From Stanieria cyanosphaera PCC 7437 (lineage in GTDB: Bacteria > Cyanobacteriota > Cyanobacteriia > Cyanobacteriales > Xenococcaceae), in assembly GCF_000317575.1 (NCBI RefSeq), contig NC_019748.1, positions 2,934,501-2,998,500 on the forward strand: a stretch of 64,000 nt of DNA. Reading direction: 5' to 3'. Numbering within the stretch: the stretch's first letter is position 1; each line of letters begins with the position of its first letter. The position numbers and the translations under genes were made by a program. Shown here one piece after another: positions 38,601-48,400 of the stretch. Below the pieces are notes generated by a model, which saw only the letters and a program-made list of their open reading frames with translations, made no database searches and was not told where the DNA came from.

Positions 38601-38914
38601 TAAAATACATGAACTAAATACATTTTAGCTCAGTGAGCGAGAAGCCTTACGCCTAGGCGATAGCCAGGCGTTAAGACGCAGTAATAGAGGACGCAAGAAA
38701 TCTACTACGGTGCTGTCTGTTGGATAGGAAGCTCACGCTTACCCGAAGGGAAGCGTTGAGTACTTCACATATATGCTTATAATTTTAATCAATTAGGATT
38801 GCGATCGCTTACTATTAAAAATAAATAAACAAATATTTAAAGAGTCGCAGAATTTGGGAAATTTACGTTACAAATGATAACTATTAAAATCGCGTCTGAC
38901 TGGTAACTAAAATT
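38601..38914. other. selO-glmS divergent intergenic region with palindromic repeats
   Basis: 314 nt. Two hairpin-forming GC-rich blocks: CTTACGCCT/AGGCGTTAAG around 38646-38675, and CTCACGCTT, CCC-GAA-GGG, AAGCGTTGAG at 38731-38760. The last 130 nt before glmS are AT-rich and include one HIP1-like octamer; the promoter should be there. No glmS ribozyme-like element was recognised. Confidence 0.6.
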
Positions 38915-40801
38915 ATGTGTGGAATAGTCGGGTATATAGGAACTCAAGCAGCAACAGAAATTTTAATCTCTGGTTTGGAAAGATTAGAATATCGGGGTTA
39001 TGATTCGGCAGGAGTGGCAACAGTTTTAGAAGGAAAAATTAACTGTGTTCGCGCCAAAGGTAAATTATATAATCTACGGGAAAAAGTAGAAAGAGAGCAT
39101 AACCCGGCCCAAATTGGCATCGGACATACTCGTTGGGCAACTCATGGGAAACCAGAAGAACATAATGCTCATCCTCATATGGATGCAGCGATGGGTGTAG
39201 CGGTAGTTCAAAATGGCATCATTGAAAATTATCGCGAGTTAAAAGAAGAATTAATTAGTAAAGGCTACGAATTTAAGTCAGAAACTGATACAGAAGTTAT
39301 TCCTCACTTAATTGCTGATTGTTTAACCAATTCCCAGCATTCTTTACTCGATGCAGTTAGACAGATTATTCCCCGTTTGGAAGGAGCATTTGCGATCGCG
39401 GTTATTAGTGCCGATCATCCCTATGAATTAGTTGTAGCACGTCAACAAGCTCCCTTAATCCTCGGTTTCGGACAAGGGGAATTTTTCTGTGCTTCTGATA
39501 TTACTGCTTTAGTTCCCCATACTCATACAGTTCTCAGTTTAGATAATGGGGAAATGGCAAGATTATCTCCTTTAGGTGTAGAGATTTATAATTTTGCAGG
39601 CGATCGCTTAAACAAATTTCCTCGTACCCTGGATTGGAATCTGGTTCAAGTAGAAAAGCAGGGATTCCGCCACTATATGCTCAAAGAAATTTACGAGCAA
39701 CCTGGAGTAGTACGAACTGCTTTAGAAGCTTATTTCAATCCAAACTGGCACGCCCAAGATAATCCCGATTTTAGTCCTGTAACTCTTAGTTTATCACCCC
39801 GACTTTACGAAGATTTAGAACATATTCAAATTCTTGCTTGTGGTACGAGTTGGCACGCTAGTTTGATTGGTAAGTATTTGTTAGAACAATTGGCGGGAAT
39901 TCCCACCACCGTAGATTACGCATCCGAATTTCGCTATGCTCCCAAACCCATTATTGGCAATACTTTAACTATTGGTGTTACCCAGTCAGGAGAAACTGCT
40001 GATACCATTGCTGCCTTGGAAACAGAAAAAGAGCGACGTGCTAACCTCGAACCTAAATTACAAGCACGATTATTAGGTATTACCAACCGTCCCGAAAGTA
40101 CCATCGCTCAATTAGTCGATCAAATTATCAATACTCAAGCTGGGATTGAAATTGGCGTAGCAGCAACCAAAACCTTTGTCGCTCAAGTAATGAGCTTTTA
40201 TTTCCTGGCTCTAGATTTAGCTTTTCGTCGCAAAACTTTACCTCTAGAGCAAATAGAACAAATTATTACTGGATTACATCAAATTCCCACTCAAATAGAA
40301 AAAACTTTAGAAAGTCAAGCTAATTACATCGAAGAATTGGCACACGAATTTACCAAAGAAACCGAAGACTTTATCTTTATCGGCAGAGGAATTAACTTCC
40401 CCATTGCCTTAGAAGGAGCATTAAAACTCAAAGAAATCAGCTACATCCATGCAGAAGGTTATCCTGCTGGCGAAATGAAACATGGTCCCATCGCCTTACT
40501 TGATACCAAAGTTCCTGTAGTCGCGATCGCAATGCCTGGTAGTGTATATGATAAGGTACTTTCCAATGCCCAGGAAGCTAAAGCTAGAGATGCTAGATTA
40601 ATTGGCGTAACATCAGCGATGAATGCACAAGAAGCTGCTGCAACTTTCGATGATGTATTAACTGTACCTGAAGTTGAGGAATTGATCTCGCCGATTTTGG
40701 CAGTTGTGCCTTTGCAGCTATTGGCTTATCACATTGCAGCAATTAAAGGGTTAGATGTCGATCAGCCAAGGAATTTAGCGAAAAGTGTTACTGTTGAGTA
40801 A
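38915..40801 (+). CDS. glmS: Glutamine-fructose-6-phosphate transaminase (isomerizing) GlmS
   Basis: 628 residues. The N-terminus MCGIVGYIG gives Cys2 as the Ntn glutaminase nucleophile; HTRWATHGKPEEHNAHPH is the conserved glutaminase loop. Two SIS domains follow (CGTSWHASLIGKY, TQSGETADT, ALKLKEISYIHAEGYPAGEMKHGPIAL) and the tail ends DQPRNLAKSVTVE, the active-site C-terminus. Makes glucosamine-6-phosphate for peptidoglycan and lipopolysaccharide. Confidence 0.98.
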   Translation: MCGIVGYIGTQAATEILISGLERLEYRGYDSAGVATVLEGKINCVRAKGKLYNLREKVEREHNPAQIGIGHTRWATHGKPEEHNAHPHMDAAMGVAVVQNGIIENYRELKEELISKGYEFKSETDTEVIPHLIADCLTNSQHSLLDAVRQIIPRLEGAFAIAVISADHPYELVVARQQAPLILGFGQGEFFCASDITALVPHTHTVLSLDNGEMARLSPLGVEIYNFAGDRLNKFPRTLDWNLVQVEKQGFRHYMLKEIYEQPGVVRTALEAYFNPNWHAQDNPDFSPVTLSLSPRLYEDLEHIQILACGTSWHASLIGKYLLEQLAGIPTTVDYASEFRYAPKPIIGNTLTIGVTQSGETADTIAALETEKERRANLEPKLQARLLGITNRPESTIAQLVDQIINTQAGIEIGVAATKTFVAQVMSFYFLALDLAFRRKTLPLEQIEQIITGLHQIPTQIEKTLESQANYIEELAHEFTKETEDFIFIGRGINFPIALEGALKLKEISYIHAEGYPAGEMKHGPIALLDTKVPVVAIAMPGSVYDKVLSNAQEAKARDARLIGVTSAMNAQEAAATFDDVLTVPEVEELISPILAVVPLQLLAYHIAAIKGLDVDQPRNLAKSVTVE

Positions 40802-41310
40802 GTACAATAGTTCTATGCAGGATTTGTAGAGTAATAAAAAAGTTGGAAACTTTGGCAGGATAGTAGTACGTTTACTATCCTCTAACGAAGTTATCTGCTG
40901 TAATCCTATTCGATGCTCATCTTCGGCCCAAGTTTCTACCGTTGATTCAGGATATTGTCGTTTAACGTGTGCTGCGGTCTGCGCCAGTTTTTTTTCCACT
41001 GTTGCCTCATGTCGGGGTCGCTATCAACATGAGCAGGTCTTGGTCTTCGACGAACGTATTTTAGTCCTTTGAGATAATCCTATCCTCTTTGAGGTGCGAT
41101 CGCGAGTCCTAATAACTCACTCATCCAAACTGCTAATGAGTGTTCCTGTCCATAATCCCCTATCAGCTGGTGGTGTTTGAAGGGTTTGCCATAATAAAGC
41201 TTGTTGTCGCCCCCACATCTCTTCTCATGTATATTATGGGTAATCAAACGGATTAGATAGAAGTTGAACATGATCCGATTAGGGCGATCGCGCTCCATGA
41301 AAGAAACCAC
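40800..41310 (-). pseudogene. IS630-family transposase remnant
   Basis: On the minus strand the pieces line up as one transposase: ...HSLAVWMSELLGLAIAPQRG, then TAG where TGG is expected, then DYLKGLKYVRRRPRPAH in the same frame, then a frame change in an A-run and the piece KKLAQTAAHVKRQYPESTVE with WAEDEHRIGLQQ, the first DDE-type acidic motif of IS630. After that the match is lost near the glmS 3' end, so the C-terminal part is missing. The frame is open upstream of 41310 and the remnant may begin as far as 41.4 kb. Inactive. Confidence 0.78.
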
Positions 41311-41548
41311 TCCCGCAGCTATGCCTCCTTGTTTCGATAGATAGTGTCAAAAGTTTGATGATTTGCTCTTAAATAAAGCCCAAAAAAGAAAGTTTAGGCA
41401 CACTGCACGAAGGATTATTGGGGAAAAGTGAGCGAAAAAATGTGTCTCAAATGGCTAAAGATGCGGTAGCAATCACATACTATAAATTATTTTATTACTC
41501 TACATTTAGAAATATTTAGAAAAGCAGCTTAACTTTACGTTTATCAAC

Positions 41549-43705
41549 CTATAAACGCTTAAGCTTTTTAAATTCACATAACTCATTTTTTAGAACTTCT
41601 TGTTCTCCTTTGTGTTGTTCTATATTATTTTTAATTTGATTTTGTTTCTTTTCTAGCTCTAAAATGTGTTGATTATACTTATCTTTTGTTATTTCTAAAG
41701 CATCATTAATTTTCCTATCTTCTGATTCTAAAGCCAGATTAAAATCTTGGATAATTTTATCTACTAGATTTTTAACAAAGGATTGATAGTAACCAGATAA
41801 ATCTTTTTTTAGTTTTTCACTTGCCTCCTCCATCATTAAATTATTATCTTGATTATAAGCATTAATTAACAAAAATATAATCCCAAAAACTACCAAACCA
41901 AATATCCATGGAAATTGTTTAAAGAAATTAGAAATTTGACTCATAAGCTGACTTTTTCCAGCTTGAATACCAATAAAAGAAAGTAATAAAGTTACCATCA
42001 TCATGGTTTGCATTACTTGACTTCTTAACTGCTTCATAACGTAAGCACCTAAAGAAATTTGCTTATAACGAACTTCACAAGAAATTCCCGCAAAGGAAAT
42101 CATAAAATTTCCTTTAATATTTAGAATTTGCGGAGAAGAAAAAGGTGACTCTTTTAGTAAAGAAGGAATAACATCGACATTAGTATATGACCGCTGTAGC
42201 AATCCATATAAACCATCTTTACCATAAACATGACAAATTCTATCCCATTCGTCCGTAGCCCACTGCCCTACTGAAAAAGTACAAAAATCAATTAGATTTT
42301 GATTGACATCTTGCGATTCTTGTTTATTTTTATTAGCAAGTTGAAGATATTTATGTCCATGTTTTGTAAAAATGATTGGATTTAAATCATCAACAAAGTT
42401 TTGAATTTTATAAATAATACTTTCTTTACGAAATCCATCTAAGAAAGCCACTTTTGATTGAGTTAAATCTAGTTTGGCTTGTTTAAAAAATGTATCTTTA
42501 TCTTCGTTGATAAGACTAATTGCTTTTTTAGTTATCTCTTTAAAACTAACTTGGTTTAATTTTTCTAACTCTTGTCTTTCTTGAGCAATTTTTTCTGCAA
42601 GTTCTTCTTGTTGATGCTGAACGACTCTTTCTACGGGTTCTAAAAGATTGATAAACTTAATACTAAGTCTTTGGGCTAATAAATTTTCTGGTTGGCGTTT
42701 AACTATATTTTCTAAAGTTTTTAAAAAAGTATCTTGCTTTTTTTGTAAAGAAGAGTCTAATCCTTTTTTTTCATTTTCTTGATAATAAGGCTTAAGGCAA
42801 AGATGAATTAACTCAAAACCTGAATTAGAAGCTTGATTTTTTAAATAACTTTCAAGATTACCTAAATTAGTCTCTGCACTTAATACTTCTTCCTTAGCAT
42901 CAGGCAGATCGATAATTAGAAATTGTTTAGCTATTAAGGTACGATCAAGATTTTTGACAAACTCTTTTTCTTTAGTAATAAGAGGTTTTCTAGAATCAAT
43001 AACTAAACAAAAAAGATCGCAATCCACAACTTCCCAGTAAGCATGATTGATATTAGTATCTGGTGTGAAAATTTGAACTTCAAAAAGTAATTCGGCAATC
43101 CCTTGACTGGGTTTGGGATATCCTAAAGTAATTGTGTCCCCTGGCTGCAATGTTTGACACCCCTGTATGCGTTCTGAATTAACAAAAGTTCCATTGGTAG
43201 TATTGAGATCGCAAATTTCCCAGAGTTCAGAATTGGGATCGTTTTGTACGGGTTTAATGGTAGCATGATGCCAAGAAATTCCTTGATATATTTTTCCATC
43301 TAAACTAATTGAACACTCAGGATTTCTGCCAATTAATTCTTCTTTACCAAAAGAAAGTTCATAGCATCGCTGCATATCGGTAGAATTATTTTGTCGATGT
43401 TGAAGTTTAAGATTAGTAAATCTTTGAAGTTCTATTTTTTTAGGCAGTTCAGGAAGAGGATCGAACTTGAGATTATATGATTCTAGAAGTGATTCCTGAG
43501 TATTAATAAGATCGAATAAAGCTTGAGCTAATAACAAATTTTGACTGACAATTTGGATAGTTAATTTTTTTTGCTGTAAGTGAGTATTTAGCTTTTCTAC
43601 GTCTCTAACTATTGCTTCACATTTTTGATTATCTTCAGATTTCTTTTTTAAAAGTATTTGAAAAATTTCGAGAGCTTGTCCTAGTTTGTCTGCTTTGGGT
43701 GCCAT
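41549..43705 (-). CDS. FHA protein with dynamin-like body and membrane hairpin
   Basis: 718 residues. Residues 1-80 form a helical region; 114-212 are an FHA phosphothreonine-binding domain (IGRNPECSISLD with Arg127, SWHHA with Ser/His, TTNGTFVN). Residues 222-268 (CDLFCLVIDSRKPLITKEKE, then FLIIDLPD) resemble the late strands of a dynamin-like GTPase, yet no P-loop is present anywhere. A long coiled coil follows (about 350-400), then two close hydrophobic segments (about 565-582 and 595-615) as in a dynamin paddle, and a C-terminal coiled coil. Read as a membrane-binding adaptor recruited by phospho-Thr. The dynamin link is inference. Confidence 0.7.
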   Translation of the reverse strand: MAPKADKLGQALEIFQILLKKKSEDNQKCEAIVRDVEKLNTHLQQKKLTIQIVSQNLLLAQALFDLINTQESLLESYNLKFDPLPELPKKIELQRFTNLKLQHRQNNSTDMQRCYELSFGKEELIGRNPECSISLDGKIYQGISWHHATIKPVQNDPNSELWEICDLNTTNGTFVNSERIQGCQTLQPGDTITLGYPKPSQGIAELLFEVQIFTPDTNINHAYWEVVDCDLFCLVIDSRKPLITKEKEFVKNLDRTLIAKQFLIIDLPDAKEEVLSAETNLGNLESYLKNQASNSGFELIHLCLKPYYQENEKKGLDSSLQKKQDTFLKTLENIVKRQPENLLAQRLSIKFINLLEPVERVVQHQQEELAEKIAQERQELEKLNQVSFKEITKKAISLINEDKDTFFKQAKLDLTQSKVAFLDGFRKESIIYKIQNFVDDLNPIIFTKHGHKYLQLANKNKQESQDVNQNLIDFCTFSVGQWATDEWDRICHVYGKDGLYGLLQRSYTNVDVIPSLLKESPFSSPQILNIKGNFMISFAGISCEVRYKQISLGAYVMKQLRSQVMQTMMMVTLLLSFIGIQAGKSQLMSQISNFFKQFPWIFGLVVFGIIFLLINAYNQDNNLMMEEASEKLKKDLSGYYQSFVKNLVDKIIQDFNLALESEDRKINDALEITKDKYNQHILELEKKQNQIKNNIEQHKGEQEVLKNELCEFKKLKRL

Positions 43706-44215
43706 AGATAATCAATTTAAAAATCAACAAAATTGTTGAACTAAATTATTTCTGAAATACCAAAAATTTTTCATCACAATAACACAGGTTATAGAAATTG
43801 GAAAAGTAATCAGTTAAATATTTTTAAGTTTTATTTAACAATTATGAACAGGACAAATGCAATTTTAACTTTCAAAATAAGAAAACAGATCTAATTAATC
43901 CTGTTTTATTTAAAACTGAGTGGATTAAATATTTTTGGGCTATTCTTCTTTTCATCTATGAAAATGGAAAAAATATTCACTTGTTAGCTATTTGTCAGAT
44001 TTTAGGTGGAATTAAAAGCATAGTACCAGTTCAAAACTTGAACGATTTGTCTGGCAATCTAAAACCAGGTTACGGATTTGATCGCCATGCTTCTTTCTTA
44101 CACAAAAAAGATTTTTTTAGTCAAAGACAAAAAATTCAAGAATACCTAATTTCTCAAAAGAAATGGCAAACTCATCATAAAATTGCTCATTAAATACCTC
44201 TTTAATACTTTTAAT
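43706..44215. other. Intergenic region with an open + strand frame
   Basis: 510 nt between the protease and the FHA gene. A + strand frame is open from about 43828 to the TAA ending at 44193 (about 120 codons; WIKYFWAILLFIYENGKNIH, later GYGFDRHASFLHKKDFFSQR) but has no ATG; the only usual start is TTG 43981 (70 codons) without a ribosome-binding site. No homology is recognised. It may be a gene fragment or chance. Confidence 0.3.
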
Positions 44216-44989
44216 TCACATTGCACTAAAATTAGGCAGAGGAAGTATATATTTTATAGGAATTGCCCAACTTAGCTTGCTCATTTTAGTCCATTCTTGA
44301 TCGGAAACTGTAGAGCCATCTTTAAAAATATAAGGATTACCAAAAAGAGGATACTTTCCTATACCATTAATACCAATAAGTTCTCCCTGTCGATTTAATA
44401 ATGGTCCCCCACTCATACCATTTTTAACTAAATTAGTATAGCCGATTTGATAGCCACCAACAAAAGGGCGATCGCTAGTTAAAGCAATTTGTCCCCTAGT
44501 GACATGAAACTGATTAGATTGAGTTAAATCATCTTCTATAGGAAATCCTCCAGCTATGACATTCTGCCCTATTTTTGCATTAAAAGTTTTGTTTAAGTTA
44601 ATGACTTGATATTTTTTATTAAGACTAGGAAAAGTTAAATAACTAATATCATTTTCAAATTTTGTAGTAGTAATAATTTTACCTGGATATTCTCTTCCAT
44701 CTGGAGTTTGAATTTGATAAGAGTTATTTTTATTAGCAACAACATGATTGTTAGTCAGAACTAAATAATGTCCTTTCTGGCGACGAATTAATATTCCTGA
44801 ACCACTATTTAACCCTGATTCATCTTTAGAAAAGATTCGCACTGTAATTGAGCGAGTAAAGTCTTCTAATTGTTTTTGAGATAAATTTGTAGAAGAAAAA
44901 GCCTTATTGTCTGAAACTAATAAAGTGATTAATATTAGCAAAAATATAATCCCAAATAAAAGCTTGGCTTGATAAATATTTTGACGCAT
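44216..44989 (-). CDS. Membrane-anchored trypsin-like serine protease
   Basis: 257 residues. An N-terminal hydrophobic stretch (LLFGIIFLLILITLLV, residues 10-25) acts as signal anchor or signal peptide. The chymotrypsin-fold triad is visible: His82 (LVLTNNHVV), Asp114 (TKFENDISYL) and Ser193 (LVKNGMSGGPLLN). No PDZ domain, unlike HtrA/Deg proteases, and the end is short. Acts in the periplasm. Lies directly 419 nt from the divergent TPS-CHAT exoprotein gene, suggesting a link to its processing, which is inference. Confidence 0.9.
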   Translation of the reverse strand: MRQNIYQAKLLFGIIFLLILITLLVSDNKAFSSTNLSQKQLEDFTRSITVRIFSKDESGLNSGSGILIRRQKGHYLVLTNNHVVANKNNSYQIQTPDGREYPGKIITTTKFENDISYLTFPSLNKKYQVINLNKTFNAKIGQNVIAGGFPIEDDLTQSNQFHVTRGQIALTSDRPFVGGYQIGYTNLVKNGMSGGPLLNRQGELIGINGIGKYPLFGNPYIFKDGSTVSDQEWTKMSKLSWAIPIKYILPLPNFSAM

Positions 44990-45408
44990 ATGGAAAAACT
45001 ATAAATTGAACAATAATGAGATATGTGTAATTAATTATTTTAATTTAAACAAAAATTTATGAAAAAATTAGTTTTTTTTTTACTAAGTAATTATATGCAA
45101 ATAAGAAAAGCATATCCAAAATTTACTTAGGTATTTTATTGCAAAGATTAATTTATTTTTCGAGTTTGAAATAATCCGTCATTATTACTAGTCATTAAGA
45201 TTTTATTGATGTTAGTCTGTGAAAACTTAAAAGTAGTCTCATTCAAATAGGTAATTTAAACTATTTTTTTATTAATAGTTCTCAGTGATATTGCTAACTT
45301 TTTTTTATTTTCAATAATGGTTTTTATTTAGTCATTGAGCAATTTCTATTAAAGTAATTCATTATTAATTACCTAAACTATCTGGTTAATTTAAAGGAGA
45401 AATTAGCT
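44990..45408. promoter_or_regulatory. Divergent AT-rich control region
   Basis: 419 nt of AT-rich DNA between the divergent protease and TPS exoprotein genes; it must hold both promoters. No hairpin or operator could be singled out. A strong ribosome-binding site AAAGGAGA (45393-45400) lies 9 nt before the exoprotein ATG. Confidence 0.55.
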
Positions 45409-48400
45409 ATGAAAAAGATTAGTTTGTTATTTGCTATTATTCCCTGGTTGGCAGCAATCAATTTTAAACCAATACTTGCTCAGAGTATTATTCCTGGTAA
45501 TGACGGAACTGCTACTATAGTTACCCCCCAAGGAAATCGCATTACTATTGATGGGGGAACTCTTTCTAAAGATGGTCACAATCTTTTTCATAGTTTCCAA
45601 GAATTTGGTTTAGATGCTAACCAAATTGCGACTTTTTTATCTAATCCACAAATTCAAAATATTTTATCTCGTATTAATGGAGGAAATCCTTCTGTTATTA
45701 ACGGTCTAATTGAAGTCGTTGGAGGGAATTCCAACTTATTTTTAATGAATCCCGCAGGGATTGTTTTTGGTTCTAATGCTAGGTTAAACGTACCTGGAGA
45801 TTTTACTGCTACCACTGCTAGAGGCATTAAGTTTGGAGATACTTGGTTTAATGCTTTTGGTTTGAATGACTATGTAAACTTAGTGGGTAATCCCAACGGT
45901 TTTCAGTTTGATGGTTCTCAAGCAGGAACGATTATCAACGCGGGGAATTTAGCAGTAGCAGAAGGACAGAATTTGTCTTTAACTGCGGGGAAAGTAGTTA
46001 ATACAGGTACTATTACCGCGCCAGGAGGAAATATTACTTTAACGGCAGTACCAGGAACGAACTTGGTACGCATCTCTCAAGAGGGACAAGTTCTCAGTTT
46101 AGAAGTTGAATTACCTACCGATAAAAATGGAAAACCGTTACCCATTCAGGTAAAAGATTTACTAGATATACTGGCGGGACTACCACCAGAAGTAGAGACG
46201 GGATTGAATTCTACTTTTGATGGAAAAGTACAATTAGCTGAGTCTGGTACGACAGTTCCCGATACTTCTGGGACGAATATAGTTTCTGGAAACTTAGATG
46301 TTTCTAATACAAAAGCAGAAGCTTTTGGCGGTGAAGTAAATGTTTTAGGAGATAAGGTTGGTTTAATTGCTGCAAATGTCGATGCTTCTGGGGATGCAGG
46401 AGGCGGTAAGGTACTAATTGGCGGAGATTATAAAGGACAGGGAACTGTACCAAATGCTGATGTTACCGTAGTTGATAGTGAATCGGTAATTAATGCTGAT
46501 GCGCTGAGAGATGGGGATGGCGGTAAGGTAATTGTTTGGTCAGATGCAACTACCAGAATTGAAGGGAATATTAATGCCACGGGAGGGCAAAATTCTGGGA
46601 ATGGTGGTTTTGTCGAAACTAGTAGTGGTGGATTTCTGGATGTTGTTAATGCTCCTAATGTAGCTGCATCTAATGGTTTAGGAGGAACATGGTTACTCGA
46701 TCCACATAACATCACAATTGTTGAAGATGGAACATATTTGGTCGGTTACGAAAACACTTTGAACATAAGTACAAATAATCCTTTTACAGCGATCGCAGAT
46801 GATGCACAAATTAAGGTTGGTATTATCAAAGAGGCTTTAACTGGCGGTTCTAATGTTGTTGTCTCAACTGGAACGACAGGAAATCAAGAAGGCAATATTA
46901 CTCTAGAGGCAGACCTTGATTTTGATGGCACAGGTAACAATACTTTAACTCTAGATGCGGCAAATGATATTGTGATTGGAGTAGAAGGAGATACTTTAGT
47001 TGGTGAAACGACCACAGGAAAGATTTTTGATAGTAATGTTAATACCAATGATTCTCTCAATTTATTTTTAACCGCAGATAGTGATGAGAGTGGAGATGGA
47101 CGAGTTCAAATCGTTGCACCCATATCAACAGGCGGGGGAAATATTGTGCTGACTGGTACTAGCAATAGCAATTCCTATTTTGACAGCGCAATTGAAATCG
47201 GCAGTCAAGTTAACTCAGGAGGTGGAGATATTGCATTGACTGGCACTGGCAATTCTGGGCGCGGAATTAGAATTTACAGTCAGATTAACTCAGGAGGGGG
47301 AAATATTACGCTGACTGGCACTAGCAATTCTGAGGGCGGAATTTCGATCTTTGATCGGATTAACTCAGAAGGTGGAGATATTGCACTGACTGGTACTAGC
47401 AATTCTGACAGTGCAATTTTCGTCCTCTCTGAGGGTGAGATAAACTCAGAAGGTGGAAATATTACACTAAAAGGCACTAATGCTGATATATATATTGAAG
47501 GTCAACTTAACTCGGGAAACGGGAGTATCACACTAACGTCTGACATTATTGGTCTAGATACTTTTGTGAATCAAGATATATTGATTGGTGAGGGAGATTT
47601 ACTAATTCAAACACTTACTCCCGATCTAGATTTAGAAATTGGTGGCACAAGTGATCTTGAGACAACCTTTCTCAATGAAGACGAAATAGCTGCTATTCAA
47701 GATGGTTTTCGTTCCATTACCATCGGTAGAGAAGATGCAACAGGAAACATTGTCGTTGTTGATGATATTAGCTTTAACGACAATCTAACTCTTCAGTCTC
47801 CAGCATCTGGCGGTAGTATTACAGTAGATGGAGCAATTCAAACCAATGGCAACAATTTAACTCTCAATGCAGGTAATGCAATTAACGTTAATAGGGATAT
47901 AATTACCGATGGTGGAATTATTAAGCTCGACAGCAACGGTACGATTAATAGTAGTCAAGCTTTACTAGATTCTAGTGCTGATGAAAATGGAGGGGAAGTT
48001 AGTCTTACTGCTGCTAGTGATATTACTGTAGGAGAAATTGATTCTTCCTCCGACACAGGAAATGGAGGACAAGCTAGTTTAAATGCTGGGGAAGACATTA
48101 ATATAGGAACAATTGATTCTTCCGCCGATATAGGAAATGGAGGTCAAGTTACTCTTAATGCTGGAGGCAACATTAATCTAGAAAGCATCGATTCTTCTTC
48201 CTTCGACACAGGTAATGGAGGTGAAGTTAAACTCAATACTGGAGGTAACATTGCCGTAGGAAGCATTGATTCTTCCTCTGTTGTGGGTAATGGAGGAAAA
48301 ATTGCACTGGAAAGTACAAATGGAGCAATTAATGCAACAACAACAGTTGAATCAGAAGGTCAACAGATAGTAGTTGGTGGGATAGTTTCTGGTTCGGAAT

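Noticed and set aside
38601-38914. A glmS ribozyme or riboswitch upstream of glmS
   Set aside because: Only short palindromic repeats were found; the conserved core of the ribozyme was not recognised and it is not typical of cyanobacteria.
40775-40999. 74-codon minus-strand gene overlapping the glmS end
   Set aside because: It contains IS630 residues WAEDEHRIGLQQ and is only a piece of the broken transposase, running into unrelated sequence.
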